Shown: positions 1 to 7,929 of the stretch, one piece after another | Position numbering within the stretch: position 1 is the stretch's first letter | How the letters are laid out: every line of letters starts with the position of its first letter | Assembly (NCBI GenBank): GCA_020632795.1 | Contig: JACKEV010000007.1 | Span: 62,001-126,000 of the forward strand | Direction: 5' to 3' | Length of the DNA stretch: 64,000 nucleotides | Source: Alphaproteobacteria bacterium | GTDB taxonomy: Bacteria > Myxococcota_A > UBA796 > CAJQPC01 | Position numbers and translations under genes: made by a program | Notes under the pieces: generated by a model | The model's input: the letters and a program-made list of their open reading frames with translations, nothing else | Database searches by the model: none | What the model was told of the DNA's origin: nothing

Positions 1-171
1 CTCGCCCTGCGCGGGGGGCGCGGCGGGGTCCGACGCGGGCGCCTCGGCGGCCGGCGCCCCGGTGGGCTCCTCCGCAGGCTCCTCCGAGGGATCCTGCGCC
101 CACGCCGCTCCCCCGGAGAGCAGCCCCGCCAGCAGGGACATCGTCAACCTCAACCCGAGCGAGCACGTCAT
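1..171 (-). CDS. Exported protein, N-terminal part only (cut by window edge)
   Basis: Reading leftwards from an ATG at 171, the frame is open for 57 codons to the window edge. Residues 1-25 form a signal peptide (hydrophobic stretch, then A-W-A before Q-D), and what follows is a Pro/Ala/Glu-rich low-complexity stretch. GGAGG lies 4 nt before the ATG. The signal-peptide end and acidic start of the mature part resemble the porin-like protein at 27.7-29.1 kb, so it may be another envelope protein with an acidic linker, but the folded domain is outside the window. It is divergent from the methyltransferase-like gene. Function unknown. Confidence 0.55.
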   Translation of the reverse strand, partial: MTCSLGLRLTMSLLAGLLSGGAAWAQDPSEEPAEEPTGAPAAEAPASDPAAPPAQGE

Positions 172-257
172 GGCGCCTCCGAACCTCCAGCCTATCGTGC
201 CACGGGGTCAATCGGATTTTGTCGGATTACATGGAGACCATCAGCGGAGGTCCGAAG

Positions 258-1052
258 ATGGCGCGCGTCCACCTCGTCGAGCTTGAAGACCAGCCCTGGT
301 TCCCAGCGGTCATCCGCGACGGGGGCACCGCCTATCTGGCGTTCGCGTTGAAGACCTTCCGGCACACCGAGAAGATCGTGCCGCCGGTGGTCGACCTGAT
401 CCGCGAGACCGGCGCGACCCGGGTCGTGGACCTGTGCTCGGGGGGCAGCGGGCCGCTGGTCGCCCTGGATGGTGCCCTTCAGGCCGCCGGGCTGGACGTG
501 GCGCTGGTGGCCACCGACCTCTACCCCAACACCCAGGCCCTGGACACGCTGCGCCAGGACACCGACGGCCGGGTGCGGCGGCACCCCGAGCCGGTGGACG
601 CCCGCGCGGTGCCGGAGTCGCTGGCTGGCGTGCGCACGATCTTCAACGCCTTCCACCACTTCCGACCCGACGACGCGCGGGCGATCCTGGCCGACGCGGT
701 GGCCCGGGGCCAGCCCATCGCCGTGGTCGAGGTGGTCGGCCCTCAGCCCGCGTTCCTGCTGCCCATGCCCCTGGCCCCGCTGTTCACCGCGCTGTCCGCG
801 CCGTTCTGGCGACCGTTCCGCTGGACGAACCTCTTCTTCAGCTGGGTGATCCCCTTGATTCCCCTGCTGGTGCTCTGGGACGGGCTGGTGAGCTGCCTGC
901 GGGTGTACCAGCCCGCCGAGCTGGAGGCGCTCACCCGGGATCTGGGCGAGGGGTACCGCTGGGAGATCCTGCGCATCCCCCTCGCGCCGGGGGCGCCCGC
1001 CACGGTGATGCTGGGGCGCCCCGAGGCCGGTCAGGCCGCCAGCAGCGCCTGA
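258..1052 (+). CDS. Class I SAM-dependent methyltransferase-like protein
   Basis: This is a 264-residue protein. The start at 258 is chosen because GGAGG lies 7 nt upstream; the in-frame TTG (219) and ATG (231) further up lack such a site. The N-terminus carries an ELEDQPWFP stretch followed by an IRDGGTAYL-like segment. Next comes a nucleotide-binding type motif, VVDLCSGGSGP, around residues 58-68, as in Rossmann-fold SAM methyltransferases, and ATDLYPN fits the acidic second-strand position. A hydrophobic segment around residues 180-205 could be membrane-associated. I recognise this as a recurring bacterial family annotated as methyltransferase-like; substrate unknown. Its 3' end overlaps the convergent ferritin-like lipoprotein gene by 22 bp. 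Confidence 0.7.
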   Translation: MARVHLVELEDQPWFPAVIRDGGTAYLAFALKTFRHTEKIVPPVVDLIRETGATRVVDLCSGGSGPLVALDGALQAAGLDVALVATDLYPNTQALDTLRQDTDGRVRRHPEPVDARAVPESLAGVRTIFNAFHHFRPDDARAILADAVARGQPIAVVEVVGPQPAFLLPMPLAPLFTALSAPFWRPFRWTNLFFSWVIPLIPLLVLWDGLVSCLRVYQPAELEALTRDLGEGYRWEILRIPLAPGAPATVMLGRPEAGQAASSA

Positions 1053-2026
1053 GCGGCGGGGCGGATGACCGCGTCGACCGCCTCGCGGCAGAGCGCGTCG
1101 TGGGCGGTCGGGCCCAGCGCGCCCAGCGCCTCCAGCGCCGGGTCGTCCTGATCCAGGGCCGGGGCGGCGGCCACGGGCTGGCCGAAGGCCGCGATCACCG
1201 CGGCGCGCACCGCGTCCCCGCCCACGGACAGGGCCCAGCGCACGATCTTCCAGGAGAGCGCGGCGTGGCGGGTCTCGTCGTCGGCGATCCGCGCGAGCAG
1301 GGCCCGGATCGCCGGATCCTGGGCGCGCTCGGCCATCGCGGTGGCCTGGAAGGCGCCGATGGTCTCGCCCATGCAGCCCTCACGCACCGCGTCGGCCGCC
1401 ACCGCCGCGAGGTTGGCGCGCGGGGTCACCGGCGCGGCGAAGGGCATGGGCCCCGGCGAGAGCCGACGCCCGGCGAAGCGGGAGGCCACCTCGAAGCAGG
1501 CCTCGGCGTGGGCCACCTCGTCCAGGGCGGCCCGCTGGACCTCGGCGAGCAGCGCCGCGGGCGCCCCCAGGGCCATCAGGTCGAGGGTCAGCCGGGCGAA
1601 GGCGGCGATCGAGGCGTGCTCCATGCGCGCGGCCCGCAGCCAGGCGGCGGCCAGGGCGGGGTGGACCGCGTCTGCGCCCGCCAGGGGGCCGCTGTCCACG
1701 ACCGGGGCGACGGTGGCGGCGTCGCCCTCCACGTAGGGCCGCCCGATCATGCACTCGGAGAAGGGGGTCGTGTCCTTGGCCTTCACCGGGTAGCAGCAGG
1801 CGAGGTCCCCGCCGGTGTCCCAGCCGACCTCGGAGAGGGTGCCCGCGCCGGTCACCTCGCGGGCCACGAGGTCACAGTCCCCGGTGCTGAAGAGGTCGTC
1901 GACGTTGACGTCCTCAGCGGCGGGGCAGGTCGCGGCGTCGTCGGCCACGTCCAGGCACATGGTGGTCTCTTCGATGGAGCCGCAGCCCATCGCGCTGAGG
2001 ATGGCGAGCAGGAGGGGGGAGCGCAT
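1031..2026 (-). CDS. Lipoprotein with ferritin-like domain
   Basis: The protein has 331 residues and begins with a lipoprotein signal peptide (lipobox S-A-M-G-C, Cys15). Residues about 20-110 are Cys-rich (several Cys including a CC pair). From about residue 125 there is an all-helical ferritin-like domain: M-E-H near residue 136, D-E-V-A-H at 169-173, a later G-E-T, and D-D-E-T-R-H. These fit a four-helix bundle with Glu/His diiron ligands. It would sit on the periplasmic face of a membrane. The family is poorly characterised, and iron oxidation or redox chemistry is inferred only from the ligand pattern. AGGA precedes the ATG by about 7 nt. Confidence 0.65.
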   Translation of the reverse strand: MRSPLLLAILSAMGCGSIEETTMCLDVADDAATCPAAEDVNVDDLFSTGDCDLVAREVTGAGTLSEVGWDTGGDLACCYPVKAKDTTPFSECMIGRPYVEGDAATVAPVVDSGPLAGADAVHPALAAAWLRAARMEHASIAAFARLTLDLMALGAPAALLAEVQRAALDEVAHAEACFEVASRFAGRRLSPGPMPFAAPVTPRANLAAVAADAVREGCMGETIGAFQATAMAERAQDPAIRALLARIADDETRHAALSWKIVRWALSVGGDAVRAAVIAAFGQPVAAAPALDQDDPALEALGALGPTAHDALCREAVDAVIRPAAQALLAA

Positions 2027-2080
2027 GATTCTTCCTGTGGAACCCTGACCTGCTCCCGAGCATATCCCGAACCGAGGCGG

Positions 2081-2524
2081 TCAGCGCTCCCGGATGCCCG
2101 GGACATGACCCAGCGCGCGGTTGAGCGCCTCGGCCCGCTGGAAGAACTTGAGGTGCAGGTCCACCTTGAGCTTGTCGTTGAGCCACGCGCTCATGAAGCG
2201 CCCGTCGACGCTGTTCATGACCACGAGCACGACGCAGTCCTCCTCGCAGGCGGCCTCGTGGTCGAGGCCGGCGGGCTCGTAGGCCATCGCGCGGGGGGGG
2301 ATGACGTGATCGTCGTAGCGCCACACCCCCTCCAGGGTGAACGCGACCGTCGGGCAGTGGTGGATGTGCCGCGGGAAGCGCGTGCCGGCGGCGAGCTTCG
2401 CCATGAAGACCACCTGGTACTGCACCGGGTCGACCTGCAGGATCTTCACCGCGCAGCCGTCGAAGCCAGGGACCGGCAGCCAGGGCCGATCGTCCACGCC
2501 GTAGACCTGCAGCTCAGGCTCCAC
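2081..2524 (-). CDS. Cupin-domain protein
   Basis: This 147-residue protein is a single cupin barrel. The segment F-P-R-H-I-H-H around residues 50-56, the following T-L-E-G-V-W and a later D-H-E-A give the His/Glu pattern expected of a metal-binding small cupin of the ChrR/acetylacetone-cleaving type. There is no signal peptide, so it is probably cytoplasmic. It lies on the same strand as its neighbours, 54 bp upstream of the ferritin-like lipoprotein gene. The reaction or ligand cannot be told from sequence. Confidence 0.7.
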   Translation of the reverse strand: MEPELQVYGVDDRPWLPVPGFDGCAVKILQVDPVQYQVVFMAKLAAGTRFPRHIHHCPTVAFTLEGVWRYDDHVIPPRAMAYEPAGLDHEAACEEDCVVLVVMNSVDGRFMSAWLNDKLKVDLHLKFFQRAEALNRALGHVPGIRER

Positions 2525-2572
2525 AGGACCTCCGGGAGCAGTGTGCCACAGGCACGCAGCCCCCGCAGGCGC

Positions 2573-2659
2573 TCACCCCAGGCAGGTGAAGGGGGTGACG
2601 CAGCAGAGGCCGAACCGGGCGAGGAGCAGCGCGAGGACGAGGCGAGCGGTGCGGAGCAT
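2573..2659 (-). CDS. Possible small hydrophobic Cys-containing peptide (28 aa)
   Basis: An ATG at 2659 has GGAGG 5 nt upstream and opens a 28-codon frame ending in TGA. The product has Arg residues near the start (M-L-R-T-A-R), a Leu-rich core and a CC pair at residues 19-20, like a lipoprotein signal peptide with almost no mature part. It is followed by the cupin gene about 50 bp downstream on the same strand. It could be a real small lipoprotein-like peptide or a leader. Support is only the ribosome site and composition; no family is recognised. Confidence 0.35.
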   Translation of the reverse strand: MLRTARLVLALLLARFGLCCVTPFTCLG

Positions 2660-2731
2660 GATGACCTCCGAGGGACACCCGGAGACCAAGCAAGCGCCAT
2701 GCCAGCCGTGGGCGCTTCGCCCGGGGGGCCG

Positions 2732-2779
2732 ACGCCGCGTTTCGTAGATCTCCTGCGCAGGAATCTATCGACGCGGCGT
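2732..2779. repeat. 48-bp imperfect palindrome
   Basis: Outer arms ACGCCGCG and CGCGGCGT, inner TAGAT/ATCTA and a perfect 12-bp centre TCCTGCGCAGGA make a nearly continuous inverted repeat in the 334-bp stretch between the cupin and NmrA-type genes. It lies about 80 bp after the NmrA-type stop codon. There is no following T tract, so it is not a clear intrinsic terminator. It may be an operator, a structured RNA element or a mobile miniature repeat. Confidence 0.6.
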
Positions 2780-2858
2780 GACCCCGGTCATGACAGGCCA
2801 GTGACCTCTGTCAGGTGGGACCGGCGCTGTCGTCAGGGCTCGTCAGGCTGGACGAGCC

Positions 2859-3710
2859 TCACGCCAGCCGCGCGGCGTTCTCGGCGATGGCCGAGGCGGC
2901 GCTGGCCGGGGGCCGCCCCAGGATCGCCTCGACGTCGGGGGAGATCGCCTGGGCCCAGCCGTTGGCCTTGACGGCCTCCAGGGCGAGCATGTCGTCGATC
3001 ATCCAGTCGGGGGCGCCGGCCATGCCCTGGCGCAGGGCGTCGGGGGGGAGGTCGATGTAGCGGACCTCGCGGCCGATCGCTCCGGAGACGAGCGCGGCCA
3101 ATTCGGGCTCGCTGAGCGCCTCGGGCCCCGTCAGGGTGTAGGTGCGGCCCAGGTGGGCGTCGGGGGCGGCCAGGATCGCGGCGGCGACCGCGGCGATGTC
3201 CGAGCCGGCGACGTAGGCGGTCCGGCCCTCGCCGGCCGCGCCGAACAGGGCGCCCTGGCTGCGGATGCCGTCGGCGGCGAACTTCCACAGGTTGTCCACG
3301 AAGAAGTTGGGGCGCAGCACCGCCCAGCCCAGGCCGCTCTCGTGCAGGAGGCGCTCGCCCAGGCCGTGCTTCGCGGGCAGCCCCTCGGTGGCCGTGGGAT
3401 CGGCGCCAGCGGCGGAGAGGCGCAGCACGAATGACACTCCGGCGGCCCGCGCGGCGTCGAGGGCGCGGGCGACCATCGGGGCGTGGTCCTCCACGAAGGG
3501 GGTGATGAGCAGCAGGCGGTCGACGCCCTGGAGGGCGGCGGTCATGGAGGCCGGGTCGTCGAAGTCGAAGCGCACGGCGCGCGCGCCAGGCAGCGAGGCC
3601 TTGTCCGGGCTGCGCACGCCGAGGCGCACGATCTGCCCCGCGCCGAGCAGGGCCCGCGCGGTGAGGGCGCCGATGGTGCCGGTGGCGCCGGTGATGAGGA
3701 TGGTGGACAT
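2859..3710 (-). CDS. NmrA-like NAD(P)-binding oxidoreductase (atypical SDR)
   Basis: The protein is 283 residues, the usual length for this family. The N-terminal I-T-G-A-T-G-T-I-G motif (residues 6-14) is the dinucleotide-binding G-x-x-G-x-x-G of atypical short-chain dehydrogenases of the NmrA/quinone oxidoreductase 2 type. The R-x-x-D-K-A region (near 33-37) would select NADP, R-L-S-A-A-G sits at the active-site strand, and L-R-P-N-F-F-V-D-N is characteristic of the group. These proteins act as NAD(P)H-dependent reductases or redox sensors in the cytoplasm. It is divergent from a LysR regulator with a perfect palindrome between them, the classic arrangement for a LysR-controlled gene. Confidence 0.85.
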   Translation of the reverse strand: MSTILITGATGTIGALTARALLGAGQIVRLGVRSPDKASLPGARAVRFDFDDPASMTAALQGVDRLLLITPFVEDHAPMVARALDAARAAGVSFVLRLSAAGADPTATEGLPAKHGLGERLLHESGLGWAVLRPNFFVDNLWKFAADGIRSQGALFGAAGEGRTAYVAGSDIAAVAAAILAAPDAHLGRTYTLTGPEALSEPELAALVSGAIGREVRYIDLPPDALRQGMAGAPDWMIDDMLALEAVKANGWAQAISPDVEAILGRPPASAASAIAENAARLA

Positions 3711-3785
3711 GGGGTTCTCCTTGCGGGGGGCCGGTCCGTCCGGCCGGTGCTCCTTGAATAGGTCCGTGGAGAAAAGAAGTCGAAG

Positions 3786-3800
3786 TGATTAATCTAATCA
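3786..3800. promoter_or_regulatory. Putative LysR-type operator (T-N11-A palindrome)
   Basis: TGATTA-ATC-TAATCA is a perfect 6-3-6 inverted repeat of the T-N11-A form bound by LysR-type regulators. It sits 22 bp before the LysR start and about 75 bp before the divergent NmrA-type gene. It is in a rare AT-rich patch, so it probably overlaps a promoter. Autoregulation plus control of the oxidoreductase is the natural inference. Confidence 0.6.
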
Positions 3801-3821
3801 GGACATAAGTATGGATGATGA

Positions 3822-4736
3822 ATGTCCGAGCGCCTGCTCTCCCGCATCGACGTGAACCTCCTGGTGGCTCTGGACGTGCTGCTCGACGAGCGCCAGGTCA
3901 CCCGGGCGGCCCGGCGCCTGGGGGTGACCCAGTCGGCGATGAGCCAGACCCTGGGGCGGCTGCGGGAGCTGTTCGACGACCCCCTGCTGGTGCGGGACGG
4001 CAACCGCATGGCCCCCACCCCCCGCGCCCAGGCGCTGGCGCTGCCCCTGAGTCACGCCCTGCGGCAGCTCCAGGCGGCTGTGCAGGGCGCGGCCCGGTTC
4101 GACCCGGCCACCAGCGACCGGCGCTTCACCCTGGCGGCCCACGACTACAACGCCTACCTCCTGCTGCCGGACCTGATGGCGCGGCTGGGGGTGGAGGCGC
4201 CGGGCCTGGCGGTGGACGTGGTGCCGGTGGTGCCCTCGGAGATCGTGGAGCGCCTGCGGGGGGGCGAGGTCGACCTCTGCGTCTCGGTGGTGCGGGACCC
4301 GCCCGGCGCTCTGTCGGTCCAGCCGCTGGTGGAGGAGCGCCTGGTCAGCATGGTGCGGCGGGACCACCCGCTGCTCTCCGAGAAGGGGCCTTCGCTGGAG
4401 CGGTGGGCGTCCTATCCCCACGGGATCCTCTCCATCACGGGGCGGGGGCCGGGCACCTTCGACGCTCTGCTGGCCGAGGTCGGGCTGAGCCGGGCGCTCG
4501 TGGTCCGGGTGCCCTACTTCCTGGCGGCCCCGGCGGTGGTCCTGCGCTCGGACGTGGTGCTCTCGGTGCCCGGTCGCCTGGCGGCGGTGTTCGCCCGGCA
4601 GCACCCGGTGGGCTTCTTCGACCCCCCGCTCGGTGCGTCGCCGTTCACCCTGTCGATGTCCTGGTCCCGGCGGCTGGACGCCGACCCGGGGCACCGCTGG
4701 TTCAGAGCGGCTGTTGCTGCGGCGTTGGCGACCTGA
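3822..4736 (+). CDS. LysR-family transcriptional regulator
   Basis: This is a 304-residue protein of typical LysR length. Residues about 8-66 are the winged helix-turn-helix (D-V-N-L-L-V-A-L-D, R-A-A-R-R-L-G-V-T-Q-S-A-M-S, then L-F-D-D-P-L-L-V-R). The rest is a substrate-binding-protein-like effector domain. The start at 3822 gives the canonical N-terminus although no strong Shine-Dalgarno is visible. It probably controls the divergent NmrA-type oxidoreductase through the palindrome at 3786-3800. The last 35 bp overlap the convergent lipoprotein gene. Confidence 0.9.
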   Translation: MSERLLSRIDVNLLVALDVLLDERQVTRAARRLGVTQSAMSQTLGRLRELFDDPLLVRDGNRMAPTPRAQALALPLSHALRQLQAAVQGAARFDPATSDRRFTLAAHDYNAYLLLPDLMARLGVEAPGLAVDVVPVVPSEIVERLRGGEVDLCVSVVRDPPGALSVQPLVEERLVSMVRRDHPLLSEKGPSLERWASYPHGILSITGRGPGTFDALLAEVGLSRALVVRVPYFLAAPAVVLRSDVVLSVPGRLAAVFARQHPVGFFDPPLGASPFTLSMSWSRRLDADPGHRWFRAAVAAALAT

Positions 4737-5196
4737 CCAGGCGACCGCGCTCCAGGTTCAGGGAGTAGCCCGGCCCCAGGCAGCCCACCTTCACGCCCTC
4801 GACCTGCATGCCGAGGACCAGCTCGCAGGTGCGGCAGCCCAGGGCGAAGCGCAGGCTGCCGTCCTTCTCCAGGTGGGGGGGGGCGTCGCCCACCGGGCCG
4901 CCCTCGTGCGCCGACAGCCAGCCGGCCCGCTCCAGGCTGACGCCCCAGAGGGTGAGGGTGCCCATCATGCCCTCGCCGGGCTGGTAGCGGGCCTTGGTGA
5001 TGCGCGGGCAGGTCTCGCGCACCGCGAAGGCCGTCTTCGGGGGGAGCACGACGGCGGGATCCTGATCCTTGAAGCCGTAGAACAGCGCCTCGACCTGGGG
5101 GTTGGCCGGGGTCAGCTCGGAGGGGCGGTTGTTGCGGCAGGCGGTCAGGGGGGTGATGGAGAGGGCGGCGAGGACGAGCAGGGTTGGACAGCGCAT
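4702..5196 (-). CDS. Small lipoprotein of unknown function
   Basis: The frame is open further upstream, but the ATG at 5196 gives a textbook lipoprotein signal (M-R-C-P-T-L-L-V-L..., lipobox L-T-A-C at residues 17-20) and is taken as the start. The product has 164 residues. The mature part has a few scattered Cys including C-R-T-C and no domain I recognise. It is convergent with the LysR gene (35 bp overlap) and divergent from the kinase gene, with only 43 bp between the two starts, so the promoters must be compact or overlapping. Confidence 0.6.
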   Translation of the reverse strand: MRCPTLLVLAALSITPLTACRNNRPSELTPANPQVEALFYGFKDQDPAVVLPPKTAFAVRETCPRITKARYQPGEGMMGTLTLWGVSLERAGWLSAHEGGPVGDAPPHLEKDGSLRFALGCRTCELVLGMQVEGVKVGCLGPGYSLNLERGRLVRSPTPQQQPL

Positions 5197-5239
5197 GCCT
5201 GGGACTTTATCCCGAGAATGACACGACGGAGCGCCCACC

Positions 5240-6979
5240 ATGAGCGAGCGTGCAGCCGAGCGCACCCGGTACTGCTCCCGCTGCCTGACCACCTTCCACG
5301 GTGACCCGGAGAGCTGCCCCAACCTCGCCTGCCGCACCCACCGGCGCAAGGCGGGCTGGGGAGAGCTGCTCAACCCGGGCGACGTGCTGGACCGGCACTA
5401 CCGCATCGAGCAGTGCCTCGCGATCGGGGGGGCGGGGGTGACCTACCTCGCCCGGGAGCTGGGGGACGACGACGCGCCGGTCGGCCCGCAGCTCGCCATC
5501 AAGCTCCTCTACAGCCACCGGGACCACGGGCCCTACCTGCGGCGGTTGTCCACCGAGGCCCAGATCCTCCAGGAGCTGGACCACCCCAACATCGTCCGCA
5601 CGATGGGCTTCGTGGCCCGCGCCGGCCACTCCCCATACCTGCTGACCCGCTTCGAGTCCGGGGGCAGCCTGCTGGACCACCTGCGGCGGGTGGGCCCGAT
5701 GTCCATCACCACGGTGTCGGGCATGGGCGTGCAGCTCTGTGAGGCCCTGGAGCAGGCCCACAGCAAGGGGGTCATCCACCGGGACCTCAAGCCCGAGAAC
5801 ATCCTGCTGGCCCGGCCCGCGGCGGTGGACGAGGTCCCCCTGGCCCGGCTCACCGACTTCGGCATCGCCAAGGTCACCGGGGGGGTGGGCGATCGCCTGA
5901 CCCGGGTGGGGGCCTTCGTGGGCACGCCCCAGTACGCCGCCCCCGAGCAGTTCGAAGGGCGCGACCCCAGCCCGGCCACCGACCTGTTCTCCCTCGCGGC
6001 GGTGCTGCAGTTCTGCATCTCCCTGGAGCCGCTGACCCCGCCCGACGTCATCATGGACCCGGTGGAGGCCCTGGAGCGGCTGGAGGCGAAGCTGCCGGTC
6101 CAGCTCGACCGGGGCGGGAGCGCCCAGGAGATCGCCTCGTTCAACGCCTTCCTGCGGGCGACCCTGGCGGTGCACCCGGCGCACCGGGTCGCCGTGTCCG
6201 ACGCCAGGGACATGCTCCAGGCCATCGTGCTGGGGCGCAGCGTGGAGGCCCCCACGCCGCCGCCGCCTCCGTCGTCCGCCCCGGCGCCGGAGTCCATCCT
6301 CAGCTCGGCCAGCATCACCTACGACCCGTTCACCGGCGAGGCGCCTCGGGACGGGGTGCTCAGCGAGGCCGGGAACAGGGACGCGCCCGACGCGCCCACG
6401 GAGCTGCAGCCGGAGCGCTCCCAGGGCGAGGACGCGCCCACCGCGCTGGCCGAGGAGATCCCCCAGGGTCGGCTGACCGAGGGCAGCACCGGGCTGACGG
6501 ACGTGGGCTCGGCGCCCTCGGTGGACGCGCCCGCGCCGCCGCCTGCTCCGGCACCCAAGCGCCGCTCCCGGATGCCGCTGGTGGTGATGGCCGGCATGGT
6601 CCTGGGCTTCGGCGCGGGGGTGTGCGGGCTGGGCGGGGCCTGGGCGGTCGACCCCTTCCTGCTGCCGCCGCAGCTCCGCGAGCTGCTGCCGCCGCCGATG
6701 GTGCTCTCCCCGGATGATCCTGGCGACGCCGAGGCGATCGCCGCGCTTCAGGGCGCGGTCCTGCCGGGGTGGGGGGCCCTGGCGGCGTCCTGCGGGGTGA
6801 CCCCCGGCAAGGCGGTGGTGCTGGACCTCACCGTGGAGCCCACCGGCAAGCTGCGGGAGATCGGCGTGGGCGGGCTGGACGCGACCCAGGCCGGCTGCGT
6901 GGGCGCGGGGCTCAAGGCCCTGACCTACCCGCGCTCCGGGGTGGAGGCGGTGCGGGTGGCTCTGCAGGTGGGCGGGTAG
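5240..6979 (+). CDS. Membrane Ser/Thr protein kinase with N-terminal zinc ribbon
   Basis: This is a 579-residue Hanks-type kinase. Cys12, Cys15, Cys26 and Cys31 form a zinc-ribbon-like knuckle. The kinase domain spans about 53-330, with glycine loop G-G-A-G-V-T (63-68), Lys88, helix-C Glu106, H-R-D-L-K-P-E-N (180-187), D-F-G (206-208) and A-P-E (234-236). A Pro/Ala/Glu-rich linker leads to a basic patch and one transmembrane helix (about 446-468). A short C-terminal domain ending in V-A-L-Q-V-G-G would be periplasmic and resembles the product-of-repeats tails found on myxobacterial secretory/TonB-like proteins. All catalytic residues are present, so it should be active. A PP2C phosphatase gene faces it 8 bp away, suggesting a kinase-phosphatase pair. 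Confidence 0.9.
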   Translation: MSERAAERTRYCSRCLTTFHGDPESCPNLACRTHRRKAGWGELLNPGDVLDRHYRIEQCLAIGGAGVTYLARELGDDDAPVGPQLAIKLLYSHRDHGPYLRRLSTEAQILQELDHPNIVRTMGFVARAGHSPYLLTRFESGGSLLDHLRRVGPMSITTVSGMGVQLCEALEQAHSKGVIHRDLKPENILLARPAAVDEVPLARLTDFGIAKVTGGVGDRLTRVGAFVGTPQYAAPEQFEGRDPSPATDLFSLAAVLQFCISLEPLTPPDVIMDPVEALERLEAKLPVQLDRGGSAQEIASFNAFLRATLAVHPAHRVAVSDARDMLQAIVLGRSVEAPTPPPPPSSAPAPESILSSASITYDPFTGEAPRDGVLSEAGNRDAPDAPTELQPERSQGEDAPTALAEEIPQGRLTEGSTGLTDVGSAPSVDAPAPPPAPAPKRRSRMPLVVMAGMVLGFGAGVCGLGGAWAVDPFLLPPQLRELLPPPMVLSPDDPGDAEAIAALQGAVLPGWGALAASCGVTPGKAVVLDLTVEPTGKLREIGVGGLDATQAGCVGAGLKALTYPRSGVEAVRVALQVGG

Positions 6980-6987
6980 CCCGGGGA

Positions 6988-7929
6988 TCAGTACCCGGGG
7001 TCGCTGTCCGCCGGGATGAGGCCCTCGGCGGAGACGGGCCCGGGGCCGGCGAGGTTGCCCAGGATGTCGTACTCGCCGGTCTTTTCGAAGTGGGTGTGGG
7101 CGTGGACCCGGGCCGGCATGTCGATGCGGGCGACGACGACGGTGACGTTGTCGTCGGAGCCGGAGGCCAGGGCCCGCTCCATGAGGCTGGTGGAGGCGGC
7201 CTGGGGCTCGGGGGTCTCGCGGATGGCGTCGGCGATGCGGTGGTCCTCGACCGGGCCGGAGAGGCCGTCGGAGCACAGCACGAGGCGATCCCGGGGGCGC
7301 AGCTCCAGGCAGCCGGTGTCGGTGCCCGAGTCGATGCGGATCGAGCTGTCGTAGCCCAGACCCCGCGACCCGTAGACGAAGTTCTGGGCCAGGAACGAGC
7401 CGTCGCCCTCGACCGCGCGGCCGTCGCGCTCGGCGAACTCGGCGCGGGTGTGGTCGCGGGTGATCTGGGTGATCTGGCCGTCGCGCCACAGGTAGAGCCG
7501 GGAGTCGCCGATGTGGCACCAGTAGACCTTGCCATCCAGGATCCAGCAGGTGGTCAGGGTGGTGCCCATGCGCACCGGGCCCAGCTCGGCCACCTTGCGG
7601 TAGAGGCGGCGGTGGGCGTCCAGCACGAAGCGGTGGAGGTGCAGCTCGGGCTCCCGGGGGTAGCCCCGCCGGAAGATGCGGGAGAGGGCGCGCACCGCGG
7701 CGGTGGAGGCGAGGTCGCCGTCCTCGTGGCCGCCCATGCCGTCGGCCACCGCCAGCAGGATGCCGATGGTGCGGATGTGCTCGACGACCTCGTTGTCGCC
7801 CTGGCGGTAGCGGGCCTCGTTGTTGCGGCAGACGAGGTAGTTGTCTTCGTTGGTGGGTCGACCGCCACGCTCGGGACCGACGCCGCGCGTGCAGACGACT
7901 CCGATGGTGACGCGGTCAATGGCCGCCAT
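6988..7929 (-). CDS. PP2C-family Ser/Thr protein phosphatase
   Basis: This 313-residue protein carries the PP2C (PPM) metal-binding motifs in order: T-N-E-D-N, A-D-G-M-G-G-H-E-D-G, I-G-D-S-R-L-Y, C-S-D-G-L and S-D-D-N-V-T-V-V-V. The acidic residues coordinate two divalent metals for phosphoserine/phosphothreonine hydrolysis. ATG at 7929 is preferred to the GTG at 7935 because GAGG is 9 nt upstream of the ATG but too close to the GTG. The start overlaps the stop of the nucleotidyltransferase gene by 14 bp, implying translational coupling. It probably opposes the neighbouring kinase. There is no membrane segment, so it acts in the cytoplasm. Confidence 0.9.
   Translation of the reverse strand: MAAIDRVTIGVVCTRGVGPERGGRPTNEDNYLVCRNNEARYRQGDNEVVEHIRTIGILLAVADGMGGHEDGDLASTAAVRALSRIFRRGYPREPELHLHRFVLDAHRRLYRKVAELGPVRMGTTLTTCWILDGKVYWCHIGDSRLYLWRDGQITQITRDHTRAEFAERDGRAVEGDGSFLAQNFVYGSRGLGYDSSIRIDSGTDTGCLELRPRDRLVLCSDGLSGPVEDHRIADAIRETPEPQAASTSLMERALASGSDDNVTVVVARIDMPARVHAHTHFEKTGEYDILGNLAGPGPVSAEGLIPADSDPGY

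Noticed and set aside
434..2971. 845-codon open frame on the plus strand across four opposite or overlapping genes
   Set aside because: Composition is Arg/Gly/Ala/Pro-rich nonsense with no motif; it is the antisense shadow of real genes in very GC-rich DNA.
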